Shown here: positions 11,857 to 24,137 of the stretch, one piece after another | How the letters are laid out: each line of letters starts with the position of its first letter | Numbering within the stretch: position 1 is the stretch's first letter | From: Aralia elata | Taxonomy: Eukaryota > Streptophyta > Magnoliopsida > Apiales > Araliaceae | DNA length: 64,000 nt | Direction: 5' to 3' | Assembly: GCA_034770075.1 (NCBI GenBank) | Contig: CM068383.1 | Location: forward strand, 11,497,778-11,561,777 | Made by a program: the position numbers and the translations under genes | Notes under the pieces: model-generated | What the model saw: the letters and a program-made list of their open reading frames with translations, nothing else | The model's database searches: none | What the model was told of the DNA's origin: nothing

Positions 11857-12742
11857 AAGTGCCAGCAAGGATTAAAGATATCAGAGCACTTAGGGTTACT
11901 ATCCCAAGATGAGCGGCTGATTAGTTAAATGAGTAAAATAAGGAACTAATCTGAGTTGGTGTTCAAACAGCCATGTTTGCAGTAGTCAACAAGCAACTCA
12001 TGTGACTCCAATATCTTGGTACCAGCTAATGGTTGCTGACTCAGCCATCACTAGCAGACTTCAGGAAGTAAAATATTCAGTGGCACAATAAACAAGTCTA
12101 CAGAAAGTAAGTCTCCAACGAAAAGAAAATACAACGGGAAGATATCAACGGCAAGCTTCCAACGAAAAGAAGATGGAGATCTACATGAAAGAAAATTGCA
12201 TTTCAGATTGGAGGGGCGAGTGAACAAGAGCAAGAACATCGAATGTACAAACAGCTAAGAGCTTCACTACAACATGAGAGATATGTCGAAGGACTGACAT
12301 ATGAGCTAAGAGTTGAATGACCAAGAAGCCAAGATCAAGAGTGACCAGAGCTGAAGGCAAATCTAGACGGGTAACTTTATGATCTAGGAAGGAACACTCT
12401 GAGCTGGAAAGATAAAGAACTGATTTGGACAAGTCAACCAGTGTTCATCAAGAGTGATCATCTGCATCTGCTATGTACCTGAAGAAGAAGAACTTCAACA
12501 ACCATCATCAGCAACATCCAGAAGAGGATCACAACCAGCTGCCAAGTACTTGAAGATGAAGGAGATTAAAGTTCATCTTGGCAGCACAACCCAACAAACA
12601 ATCAACGCACCAAAGAGGGCGGAGCGTCCTTGTCTTAAGTAACTAAATCAAGTCAAGTCTGCTGGACTTGCTGAGTACCGAAGGGTATAAGAGATTCTAA
12701 GTCTGCTAGGCTTAGTCTACAGGTTCCATGTCTGCCAGACTT

Positions 12743-12978
12743 GAAGAGGATCAGAGGATCCTTGCCTTAGTGGCTAACGACAACTCATGTTTGCTGGACT
12801 TGAGGAGGGTCAGAGGATCCTTGCCTTAGTGGCTAAAGACAACTCATGTCTGCTGGACTTGAGGAGGGTCAGAGGATCCTTGCCTTAGTGGCTAAAAATA
12901 ACTCTTGTCTGCTGGACTTGAGGAGGGCGGAGAGTCCTTGTCTTAGTGACTAAAACAATTAGTGGATTCCTACTTGTT
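12743..12978 (+). repeat. 59-bp tandem repeat, four units
   Basis: Units start at 12743, 12802, 12861 and 12920. The consensus contains GAGGAGGGTCAGAGGATCC, CTTGCCTTAGTGGCTAAA and TCTGCTGGACTT. The last unit diverges (GGAGGGCGGAGAGTCC). The 3' LTR has five units, so the arrays changed copy number after insertion. Confidence 0.9.
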
Positions 12979-13286
12979 GAAGTAGAAGAGTGGGGTAGGA
13001 GTTATTCAGTCTCCGAACCACTTAAAAGTCTCTTGTGTCTTTTACTTTATGTCAATTACCTTATGCACAATAACTGCTATATCTGCTATCAACTATATCG
13101 AAGATTTGTCGATTGAACTAAGATTATGTTTACATCTTTGAAGGGGTTATTAAAGTATATTCCGCTGTGCATGAATTGATTCTACTATTCATAACTGTCA
13201 TACTTTCATGAATAAAATGAAAAAGTTTTAAAGGATCTATTCAACCCCCCTTCTAGATCTCTTTTATGTCCCCGAGAACTAACAAT

Positions 13287-13298
13287 TGGTATCAGAGC
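13287..13298 (+). promoter_or_regulatory. Primer-binding site of family-L element (tRNA-iMet)
   Basis: TGGTATCAGAGC begins two bases after the 5' LTR end. It is complementary to the 3' end of plant initiator methionine tRNA, the usual primer for Ty1/copia (and some Ty3) elements. It fixes the plus orientation of the element. Confidence 0.93.
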
Positions 13299-13612
13299 GG
13301 GTTCTCATGAATATGTTAAAGCTCACGCTTTAAGCAGATCCATGACACAAATTCAGATCAGTTCTAAATCTCAGTATTGGTTGTTAAGACAAAATGAATA
13401 TAAGCTAACAAGTTGAAAATTGTATGTGCGGGTAAACTATCCTAAGCTATCCAGGCTGTACCATGGGCTTAAATGGAAAAGTCATCTTCACCAGGCATGC
13501 TGATATCAACGAGCAGATCGATCATCTAATAAGGAGGAAACAGTTCAGATGCAACAAGAACTAAGATGTTCTCCATTCAAAAGGGAATCTGCATCTCCAC
13601 CTAAGAAGTTGT
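13299..13612 (+). other. Untranslated leader of family-L element
   Basis: No ORF was found. It is recognisably conserved in the inverted family-L copy (55,300-55,638, read on the minus strand), including AAAATTGTATGTGC and GGAAAAGTCATC. It is interrupted at 13613 by a solo LTR and resumes at 16937. Confidence 0.7.
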
Positions 13613-16600
13613 TGTGACACCCCCAAATCCGGGTACTTCAATTCCACAGATTTGGTGTTCACTTTCAAAACAACCTCATGATCTTTTACATCTAACTACC
13701 CATAATAAAAGATAATAGCAATATAATAAAATTTAAATAATGATTTCTCCCATGGAAGGTTACATCATCATATCTAAAACAATCCCAGGTCATCTAACCT
13801 TTATTACATCATTTGCGGAAACATAAAACATACATATAAACACCATCACGTCTATTACAAAATCTTCATGAAATAAAACTAATTAACATATACTATTACA
13901 GCGTCTTGTCTTTGCCCTTGTTTGTAGATGGCTCTTCAAACTTCTTGTTTTCATCTGCGTTGTTTTGTGCAAGAGTGAGCGAACAATTGCCCACAAAATA
14001 ATAAAGTACAATAATAGCATATGAATCACAATCGACTGAGCTTTAGTTGGTAAAATATTCTTACCAGAACCAATAAGCTTTAGTTAAAAGGTACGTAGAA
14101 GAAATTCAAAGGAATAATGAACTATTAAACTGAACAACAGATATCGACATCAAGGAATACACTGAGGGTCACAAGACCATGAACTCCATCTAGGTTATCA
14201 AGTATTTCTACTTTAACCTTTAACAGTCTAAACGACTATAATCATCATCTATGTCCTAGGTTAACAGATGTTTTTACTGTAACCTTTAGCAGTCTAAACG
14301 ACTACATGGACCATCATCTCGTACTCTAGGTGATCAACCCCTTTGTACTATGTATTGCGCAAACATTTTAACGCTATCGCATTGCTCTAAAAAATAATTC
14401 CCCTGATACAAGGTTGTTCATCTCAGCTTGATCATTGAATTCCGTACCAAAATAAGTTTGGTTTAGAATTAACTTCAAAGAAAATCTAAATTTTTAGAAT
14501 ATACATCAACTATGTCCTAATTGAATCAATAGGGGATCTTTAGAATTCTCATCAACTATGTACTAGTTGAATCATTAAAGTATTCTAGCCGCTAAGGATT
14601 AATACAATGCTAATCAATTTCAAGAGTTGAATAATAACGTTTCACAACTGAATAAACATCACATGGCAAAGTTATGCTTTTGAAAGAATTTAGAAAGCTA
14701 AATTGGAAATTCTAAACTTAGAATAATTCAGGAACCTTGCTTTAACTAATGTAAACAGAGATTAGAGCTTGTACGACATAAAGTAAAGTTAGGAATTTAG
14801 AAGAATAAGAACTTGCTCATTACATGATAAAGGAATTTGCTCCACAAAGACTAGGGTTAGAGTACTTGTATTAAAATAACAAGTTAAATAATAAGAACTT
14901 GCTCAATGTAAGGAGAGGAATAAGAAAACTTGCTCAATATAAAGTTAGAGTTTAGACACTTACGTATTCATAAACAAGATATAGATATGAGACTGGCTTA
15001 ATGTAAAAGTAGGGTCTAGAGACTTGCTTAATGTAAAAGAGATAGAGTTTAGAAACTTGCGAATAAATAACAGGTTAAGGATAGAAAACTTGCGTAAAGA
15101 ATTAAGTAAGAATAAGATACTTGCTCAATGAAAAGTAGAGTTAAGAAACTTGCCTCGTGCGTAGATTACAAAATAAAAATACACGTTCCTTAATGAACCT
15201 ATACATCCGGTTTATAAAACAGTAACAATAATTAGTTACAGTATTATAAACACATCAGGATTCATTCTCATCCAAAATTCTATTTTAATATCTCAATTGA
15301 TATCGGACAATCAGTGGGTATATGCTTACCACCTATTATAGTATTTTAGTATTCATTTTATACCTTAGCCTAAGCTTTAGGTATGTCTACGATATCATAA
15401 CAAGATCACAAAGAAAGAATAAAATTTTTACTCTCTTTTTTTTACTCTTTTTTTTTAGGTTCCCGCCGGGGCGAGAAAATCCTTCACAAAATCTCGCCGG
15501 GGCGAGAAAATCCTTCACAAAATCTCGCCGGGGCGAGCTCCCACCGGGGCGAGGAAATCCTTCACAAAACTCTCGCCGGGGCGAGCTCCCGTCGGGGCGA
15601 GCAATTCCTTCACAAAATTCTCGCCGGGGCGAGAATTTCCTTCACAAAATTCTCGCCGGGGCGAGAATCACGAATTCCAGTTTCTGCAGTTCACGAAGAA
15701 CGCAGAAACAGGCCAAAATTTCCAATCTTGTTATTCTAATCGTCAAATTAAACATACCCAGACACTATAGTTCAAATATAATTGTTACCCAAGCCTTCTA
15801 GCATGATTCTAACAACTTAAATCACATAAACCATGAATCTAAGAATCAAATTTGAGGTTTCTATCAGTTTATCAAAGTTTCTACAATTTCAACAAAATCA
15901 CACATAACAGGTTCGTTATACAATCAAATTAATCCGTTTAAATCTTGTTTCCTTCATTTATACATGTAATAACAAAATAAGTTATCAATTTAACCCATTA
16001 ACATGTAAAACAAGTATTAATTTTATACATTCAACCCATGTTCATAACTAACCACTCTGTAACTCCAGAACTTCAATTAAAACATGATTTCATAGATTTT
16101 AATTACTCTAAAACATATATAAATCATATAAAACACATATATACATGCTTTCAAACATCAATTCATCAATTTATAAAAATTAAGCCATGGAATTTAGTTT
16201 ACAAAGAATACAGAGAACTCAAAAACATACATTCATGGAAGAACTTCAGAAATATAAATTAAAACCTAAATTAGAAGAATTACCTTCAATTAGATGCTTT
16301 AAACTATGCAAGAATTGAATGTATTTCTTCCCAATTCTCTAATTCCTCACAAATCTCTCTCTCTTTTCTCTCTTATGAACTTTTTGGAAACTGATGAATA
16401 GAATGCATGAAATAATAATAATACGTGAAAACCAAATGACAGAACATGGTGTTAGTTTAATAACTGACACCAACTCCCACTAAGGCCATGTTTGGCTAGT
16501 CAATTATTCATCCCTTCTAATTTATTTTAATAACTTACTTATTATATAGTTTAATGTCACATATTTAATCAATTAAATAATCTCATTTAAATCAATTAAA

Positions 16601-16931
16601 TAAAATTGAATAATTCTACATTAAATCACAGAGTCACATAAATAAAAATTCTCCTTTATTAGTAATGACAAATTATTAAATCTCTAATTAATATTAAATT
16701 AATTAAAAATAACATTATACTTATTTTAAATAATTCATTTAATCAAATAAACTCAATTAAATACATACCTTGAATATAAAAATTCTCCACATCAATTTTA
16801 CTAATGTAACACATATAATTAAATTAATCTACTACAAATTCATTAATTAATTCAACAATCAAATCATCGAAAAATATTTATTCAATTCAATAAATATTTA
16901 AAATAAGGTACAAAAATTCTCGTTCGTCACA
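13613..16931 (-). mobile_element. Solo LTR, family T, minus orientation (3319 bp)
   Basis: It begins TGTGACACCCCCAAATCC and ends TTCGTCACA. The perfect target duplication GTTGT flanks it (13608-13612 and 16932-16936). No PBS or coding sequence lies inside, so it is a solo LTR. The 159-codon ORF at 15322-15801 is an artefact of the GC-rich tandem repeat. It sits in the leader of the family-L element and is therefore younger than that element. Confidence 0.92.
15461..15669 (+). repeat. GC-rich ~31-bp tandem repeat (CTCGCCGGGGCGAG)
   Basis: About seven tandem copies of TCGCCGGGGCGAG plus AAAATCCTTCACAAAA, some partial. TCGCCGGGGCGA is nearly self-complementary, so every unit can fold back. It stands out sharply against the AT-rich LTR and is rich in CG dinucleotides despite methylation decay elsewhere in the window. 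Confidence 0.88.
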
Positions 16932-16936
16932 GTTGT

Positions 16937-19856
16937 GAAGTCCTACGAATGATGATAAAGGAGATATCTAAATGATAATGCGCCATCATCAATGCACTTA
17001 CAATGATGACTCCATAAGTTTCTCAACTACATATGACATGTCCCTACTTTACAAAATATGAACCCGGAGGTTCATTCAAGCGTATAAATGACTATGGGAT
17101 GTCATAACTAACTATGTCCATAACTCAAAGATGTGCTCAATGTGTCAGTCAATGCAGCACTATGAAGGAACAAATGATGAGGTCGACAATGGCCTGAGAA
17201 ATTACAAATCATCAACCAACGAGGAAGTGCATCATCGCTAGCAGCACCACTAACTGTCAAGAAATTGACATTAGTGAGGTATCTAACTCTGTCTCCCTAA
17301 AATGCCAATATCCTTGACTGTTAAAATATATATTACATAATTGCATGTTCATCTGCATGTCTTTTTACTTCAGTAGCATATCAAGAAATCATTTTTCACC
17401 CCAAGAGGAGAAAGAAAGTAATAGAGAATAATGGCCTAATAATCACTTTACTGTCTATCCATATTTGAGGCTGAAAATAAAGCTCTTGAGAAAAATATAT
17501 GAATCTTGAGAAAAATATATGAAGTCTTTCCACAAATAAAGTCTTCTCCTATCTTATTGCTAGAAGAGTAAATTGTGCTCAACTACTTCACAATTGCTTT
17601 TGTGTGTACTGATAAAGACTCATAATTTTTAATCTTGATGTTGAGAGTTTATTCTTAGTTATGGAAAACCAAGTAGGGATTGTACTTAGTAATATCACCT
17701 CCTGCTATTAACCCTGTTGTTTAGGAGGTGATTATGCTTAATGAGCTATATACATCCTACCTTAGTTTTCTCACCTTATCTGATGAGTGGTGCATTACTT
17801 CATGATCTGAGTCTTTGTTAAGTAGTAGAGTGTAGTCATGTCTGCTGTTGTACGTTGAAAGGTTGTAGAGACTGATCAACTCTACGAACATCTAGGTACA
17901 ACTCACAGAACTGACCACTACTCTACTAAGGTTCAAACACTTGGAACATGATGCAAGTAATAACTCATATAAGGAGAAGGTTTGAGAATCCACATTAGTT
18001 CCACTCATGTTTTTCTCTCACATACACTTTCATGCAGCATGTTTAAATCATCATCTCATATAAGCTGCATAATGCAAATTCTGAAACCACAGTCTGAAAA
18101 GACTCGAGCTTTTAAAAAGAACTAACCCCGCAAGACCCAAAGAATATTGGGTACCAAGTTAGAAATTTATTTAACCTGTAGGTATCATGATTGTTCTATC
18201 CTTACTCAAGCACATTCAAGGAAGAAGTTAGAGACGTATGATCTTCATCAACAAACTTCTGGCAAATGGCAAAGGCTTGATTCTCTAATGAGACTCCCTT
18301 AGAAATTGGAGCTCAAATTCAACATAATACAGTTCCTCAAGAACCAGGTCTTCATCAACTCTATGATAGCAGCACAGATAAGAGGATTGTAGAGTAAGCA
18401 GTGCTAAAGAGTTCTACGATCAAATGAAGAAGATTCAATGATAAAAGATCATCTTCTTCTAAGATAGAAGTATCAACTATGGGAAGCAACAATCTGCTAA
18501 GTTCAGCAATGCTCAGGTTGAGGAGAAGTCAAAGAAATTGAAGAGGTAAAGATTGTGAAGCTACAAGATGAAAAGAGTCACAAAGCTATAACTTTTGGTG
18601 CAGTGGCAAGCGTTTGATCCTACCAAATGGTATGTGAACATACTGGGTCAAGGATTCTCTAGCATATTAAGGAGCAGATCACCAAGTCCTCATCTACAGA
18701 TCTCGATTGCATCTTGGCTCAAGCAGTATGAGAAACTCCTATAGTCCTTGGGTTGACAACTCCATCAGTCACAACCCTTTCCCAGACTTCCCAAAACTTT
18801 ATGGCTGATGAACCAAATGAATCCTCATCTCAGGTCATAGAGTCCCTAAACTCTACGACTGACAAACCAGGTCAGCCATATTACCAAAATCGTAGAGTCA
18901 CTACGATCGACATCATGATTGTGAAGTATATTAACCCTACGATCTCACAGCCCACTCAAGTACATTACCTATAAAATCTCTCACAAGCAAACACCAGCCT
19001 CAAAGAACATTCAAAGCTGGTAAACCAAACTATAGGAATACAATGATGACATTTTATACACTATATCCAAACAGTCCTTCCTCAGATAAGTGTCTTAGAG
19101 ACAAACCAAGCCCTAAGTTTTAAACCTAGAGGCCTTCCCTTTCTGAGCTTCCTTAATCCTGTTGAAAGACTGAATGAGAATGCATCACTAACATTTCTCC
19201 AGAGCTTAAGATGTAAATGAAACAAAGGAGAAAAGCTGATCCTTTAAAGAAGAGTTGATCATGGGACTCTCTAGAAGAGAAAGAAGCTGGTCGTAAATGA
19301 AAGTCTTCATCAAGCAAATGATCCAGCTCAACTACAGGATCAGATACAAGGCATGGAGATTATCATCTCAGATGTTAAGAGAAAACAAGGTTCCTTCTAA
19401 AAATACTCATTCTAGAAGGAAGCCACTACAAGCCTAATTGGAGACTTTCTCATCAAAGATTGCACTCACTGAGATAAGTGCAAATCAACATCTGAGCAGT
19501 AGTAGTTGTGCCCAAATTCTGTTTTCAAAAGATGATCGAAGAGTGAAAAGCAAAGACATCAAGTCACTCTACGAACGAGCAAAGTCAATGGTCAAAGAGG
19601 ATATGACCATGTTTCTTAGGCCAGGATAATAGATGTGCAACCCTTATGGAAGTTACAATAGGTTTGGCCACGTTCAACAAATGGGTTTCCTACACGTGTA
19701 CTTGACAAAAAGAGGGAACTCATACAGGTCAAAATTCAAATACTGACGGTTGCTCTTTCCTATCAGTTATCAAAATCCTTCCTCTCTCAAAACCCTAAAA
19801 TCATCAAATCCTCAGCAAACCAAAAACGACAACCTCCAGAAACTCCAAAACCCCTA
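16937..19856 (+). other. Family-L internal region without intact ORF
   Basis: No intact gene is seen. Small open stretches at 18753-18974 and 19438-19629 encode Ser/Thr-rich or charged peptides of no recognised family. CGTAGAG-type motifs recur here too, for example near 17884, 18390, 18412, 18852, 18892 and 19567. The start of this stretch, including GCACCACTAACTGTCAAG, is also present in the deleted inverted copy near 55090-55130. 19,740-19,860 could be the leader of the following pseudogene. Confidence 0.55.
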
Positions 19857-22667
19857 TTGATTCACATCTCCGCCCACATTCAAGTATCCTTCATTCATCA
19901 AACCCTCGGTATGGAAAATTGTCAAGTCGTAGTAGGTATCCAACTTGGTTTCGACAAGTTTGGAGAATCAGATGAAAAATTCAAGGATATCCTTAAGATT
20001 GTGAAGCAAGCAGGATTCTTAGAATGCTTAGGGTCGAACACCAAAATCTTCTCTGATCTTGTCAAAGAATTCTACCAGAATGCAGTAATTGACAGTGATG
20101 TTCTGACTACAAAAGTTTGTGGAGTAAAACTGAAGATAGATGCTGTAAAACTCAATCAATGTCTGGGATTTACCAACCAAGGTCTATCATCTCTGGAAGG
20201 AATCGATTCTGATAAAGAAAAGAAATTGACGGGATATGTAAAGAATCCCCATCTCAAAGGGATGAAGAAAAAGGAATTCCCCGAGAAATTTGAGTTTTTT
20301 GGCAGAGATCACGGGAAAATGTATCTTGTGCAAAGATACCGCCCACGACACTAAAAGTGATCTTCAATTAAAAATTATGACTGCCATTGTCATGAAGAGA
20401 AAGATAAATTTTGGAGCTATGCGGTCTGATTGGATAGCCAAGAATGTCAGGAAAATGAAGGCCTCAGATAAACCTGTCTTAAAGGTCTACTATGGAAGTT
20501 TCCTGAGCATCATACTGAAGAAAAGGCTGAAAAACAAGATTAGGAATAATGAGGGAGAAACCTAAATGTCCACAAGATCATGTCACCCAAATTGTTTGAC
20601 AATTGGAAGAAGAACCCCATAGAGAATAAGAAATTAAGAATTTTTGGTAGCAGCAACAAGGGCACTTCAAAGACAGGGAAAAGAAAAGCAAGTACACTGA
20701 AGGATGAATCATCGCAGTCTGAAGAATCTTTGTCTCTTATGCCCATTCCCTCCAAATCACTTAAGAAGAAGTTGAAAGTTGAGGCAGCCCCAGTGAAGAG
20801 TCCCTCTAACTCTGAATCTGAAGAAGAGAAAGAAGAATCCGAGACACCTATTGTCAAGCCCTCGAAAAGGAGACAGAGTGCAAGATTAAAGCAAATGATG
20901 AAACTCCCAGGTCATAAAAGTAAAGAAGGAATTCCACCAAAGATAGTTAAACTTGGAGATGATGAGGATGATGAGGTTGAAACTGCAAAGATCAGGAAAT
21001 ATGTGGCATCTAGTAATGAATCTACTGAAAAGGATGTGACCACAAGTGATTCTAAATCAGAAAGTTAGGATGTAGCTATGTCTACTAAAGAGAATGAATC
21101 AATAGGAGATGATATTGACATGGAAGCAAGCTATAAAGAATAGTCAACTGGTGAGTCAGTTGAAAGATCAAAGAAAGTGACTATGGAAAAACCAAGTCCA
21201 AAGACAAACGTTGATAAAGGAAAGGAAGCAATGGAAGAAGAGGAAGCACTAGAGGATTCTAACTCCGAGAGTGATAAGTCAGAAAGCAACTCTGATCCAA
21301 TCCCAGCAGCAGTAAGAATTCGTCGAAGGATAGTGCTAGAGGCCTATGACAAACCAGGAGCTGTGTTGCCAACAAGATGGACAGATCATGGTAACGGACA
21401 AATGAAAGTGGTATCAATGACCATAGAGGATCTACTTAACAATTTTCAAGACATTGAACTTGATCGAACTACAGTTTTATATGATCCTAACAGTGAACAA
21501 CTGACATGGTTCTACCCATGGATGCCCTGGTTGAAGGCCATTGAATTTGGAGATACAAGCTTCATCAGCTAGTGTTACTCACAATTTCCAAATCTGAAGA
21601 TGATCTCTCAGAAATTCCCAAGAGTTCAATCTTTTCCAAAGATGTTGATCAAGGATACTCAACATTTCAAAGTCTACCGCCATGCTGAAGGTATATACAT
21701 TCCATACTATATGCTAGAAAAAATTGATAAAGGCAAATCAACAAACTAGATCGTAGAGTCAATGGTTATGAAACCCCCTAAATCTACGACTGCAGCCTTC
21801 CAGTCTCAGCCAACTGTCAAACTCCCTCAAAAGCCAAATACCTCCACTGAAATACCTTCTGATATTCCTTCCTCATCCAACAACGATTTATTTGATATAG
21901 TCACTGCTCTTGAAAATATTTACAAGAGTGAGAAACCCAAGTCAACTACACCAATCCTTGAAGATTTATTGATTGATCAAGAGTTGTTGAAAAACTCAGA
22001 AGAATTGCTTGGAAACATTTCCTCAGTCACTGATGCAGCAAAGAACATGCCTGGAGGTGAAGAGCGTGATTTCTACAAAAAGCTTCAAGCATCATTCACG
22101 GAAATGTCCATCAAACTTCATCAATGAGATCAGATTTATCTCAAGTCAATTGAGCAGTAGAAAACTGAAGCTCTGAAACTCCAAAAGAAGAATGAACGCT
22201 TTATTCAGACTCTGTCAGAAAAGGTGGATAATCTCAGCCAGTCCCTCTCTCAGAAGATGGAACTTGGCCAGTAGGAGGTGAAAATAAAAGTTGGTAATAC
22301 CTCCTACTTGGTTGAACAACTAATTACACATGTTAAGTATCTTTCCAAAATGATTGATGACAAAAAGGGGAAGAAAAAGATGAAGCATAAAAAGGAGAAA
22401 ATAATGATGAAGCATAAAAAGAGGATAAGAGCTGGTATGAAAAGAAAGGAGCTGAAGAAGAACAAAGATGAAGCACCAACAACTGAGGGGAGCCAGGAGA
22501 AGAAGAAGCTGAAGGAAAAGCAGCAAGATCTGAGCGGGAGAAAATGCCAGAGGAGGATGCAGAAAAACAAGAAGAGAGCAGCAGGTGAAAGCAGTCACAA
22601 GGTATCAACAAGCAGAAGGTACATTTCTAACAAGCAAGGAGGAATTAATTGTCATATGTTAGTTTAG
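19857..22667 (+). pseudogene. Decayed ORF with 'putative plant transposon protein'-like domain
   Basis: The open frame can be followed for about 2.8 kb with at least two frameshifts (near 20340 and 20565) and seven internal stops. Residues from about 30 resemble the plant-transposon-associated domain: a GFLECLG motif, DLVKEFYQNAV, LTTKVCGVKL and CLGF. A basic stretch follows, then Ser/Glu-rich acidic segments (about 20,690-21,070), a piece containing RRRIVLEAYDKPGAVLPTRW, and a Lys/Glu-rich, probably coiled-coil C-terminus (22278-22667). Internal stops at 21066, 21141, 21570, 21747, 22158 and 22272 are TAG; the one at 22125 is TGA. It carries no gag or pol motif. The role in the element is unknown; family assignment is from memory of motif pattern. 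Confidence 0.6.
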
Positions 22668-22889
22668 GTCTAGGATCTCCTTGTTGGATTAATATAGTTT
22701 GTGAACTGCATATGTTTAAATTTCATAGTATGATATAAATGACTATTTTTGAATGCACGTCATTTCATTCATATCTCTTGATCTAGCAATACAGTGACTT
22801 ACTGTATCTTAAGTCACATCAGCACTCATACATCTACATGTATTGCTTGAATTGAATGTTATGCTATAAGTGTTTTTGTCATCATCAAA
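22668..22889 (+). other. Family-L internal 3' untranslated region
   Basis: Non-coding AT-rich stretch between the decayed ORF and the PPT. No feature beyond the CATCAT-rich approach to the PPT was found. Confidence 0.6.
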
Positions 22890-22890
22890 T

Positions 22891-22899
22891 AGGGGGAGA
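22891..22899 (+). promoter_or_regulatory. Polypurine tract of family-L element
   Basis: AGGGGGAGA lies directly before the 3' LTR (TGTTGGG at 22901), with a single T between. It is the expected plus-strand priming site, and its GGGGGAGATTG phrase is typical of SIRE-like copia elements. Confidence 0.9.
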
Positions 22900-23321
22900 T
22901 TGTTGGGAATCTACATGCGATCGTTAAGTCCATTATCAGAGGGGGAGAATGTTATAAGATCTGCATGAGATTACCATTATTCATTATATGTGATTTGATT
23001 GATGACAAAATGATAAGAAGAACATTCATTGCTGGTAAAGCCTTGTAAAGTCCTTAATAAAATATATGTACAAGGACTTAGAATTAAAAGATCAAATATA
23101 TTAGGTTGATCTAAGCTGAAACTGTTATGTATCTGATCAAAGCATATTTGTAACATTAGGCATTGTAAAGTCCTTAAACGAATTGATGTACAAGGACTTA
23201 GAATAGAAAAAGATCAAACTTGTTAGGTTGATCTTATGAGCTGAAATGGTATATGTAATAGCCAGACTGTCCGAAGAGCATTGCACAAACATCCAGTGAA
23301 GGATCGTAGAGCAGTCAGCAA

Positions 23322-24137
23322 ACCTGGAGTCCAGCCAACTTCGCAGAGTCAAGCATGTCATCGTAGAGTTCTCTCGACAGAACGTAGAGCACTCTCGGCA
23401 GAACATAGAGCACTCTCAGCAGGACATAGAGCTCTCTCGGAAGATCGTAGAGTTGTCTCGGCATCGCAATGCTAACTCTCAGGATTGTAGTCTGCCAGAT
23501 AAACATAGTGAAAGGCTAGGCAGGTCGTAGAGCTCACTCGGCTGCACTCTCTCGGCATCGTAGAGTTGAGGACAGGCATAAACACAACTCACTCTCGGAA
23601 TCGTAGAGTGTAACAGGCACACCGCAGAATGAAAAGCGGCCAAGTGCATCATAGAGTTGAGCATGTCATCGCAGAACTTATAAAGCAAACGTAGAGTATG
23701 GCTCGGCAGATCAAGAAGCTTACTCGGGATCATAGAATGTGCACTGCAGAGTGAAGATCGTTGTGCTAACATGGGTTCGTAGAGTCAGTCCAATCAGCCA
23801 TTCTACGACTCCCATGAACAATCTACAATCAAACAACAACGTAAAACAGTCTCTGCTTAAGCAATCAAAGTTAAAGTGTCCATCTTCATAAAGACCTCTA
23901 AGTAAGCTGAGCATAAGCTATCAGATATAGGAAAATCTCTGAGTGTATCCGAATCATCAATCCATAACAGAGTTCACAGGGTAGCTCAAGTACACACTCT
24001 ACGATCCATCAAGACTCTATGACCTACACCAAAGACAAGGTCGTAGAGTAGGAAAGCAACAGCCAGACCAAGTGATCGTAGAGTTAAGCCTAAGATTACA
24101 AAGGTACTCAGACAGTCTCAGCAAAGCAATAAAAGAT
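23322..24137. repeat. CGTAGAG motif array in 3' LTR, left part
   Basis: Copies at 23362, 23383, 23404 (CATAGAG), 23425 (CATAGAG) and 23446 keep the 21-bp phase. Further copies follow to 24080. The array resumes after the inserted solo LTR, at about 29174-29310, mostly as CTCTACG. Confidence 0.88.

Larger units (their letters stand above)
10137..13284 (+). mobile_element. 5' LTR of family-L element (3148 bp)
   Basis: It starts TGTTGGG and ends CTAACA. Unusual content, in order: a duplicated ~120-bp segment with TTGTAAAGTCCTT near 10260-10500, the CGTAGAG array (10541-11856), a 48-bp hairpin array (11358-11567), and a 59-bp tandem repeat (12743-12978). Near the end is TGAATAAAATG, a possible poly(A) signal region. 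LTRs above 3 kb are at the upper end for copia-type elements. Confidence 0.92.

Noticed and set aside
12454..12642. 62-residue ORF also open at 29913-30101 and (reversed) 56234-56422
   Set aside because: Conserved openness across three LTR copies is notable, but the substitutions seem not to favour silent sites by eye and it lies within an LTR; not strong enough to call a gene.
15322..15801. 159-residue Pro/Gly/Arg-rich ORF
   Set aside because: Created by the CG-rich tandem repeat in a solo LTR; no start context or homologous protein pattern.
22304..22611. Three overlapping antisense Phe/Ser/Leu-rich ORFs
   Set aside because: Reverse reading of the Lys/Glu-rich C-terminus of the family-L pseudogene.
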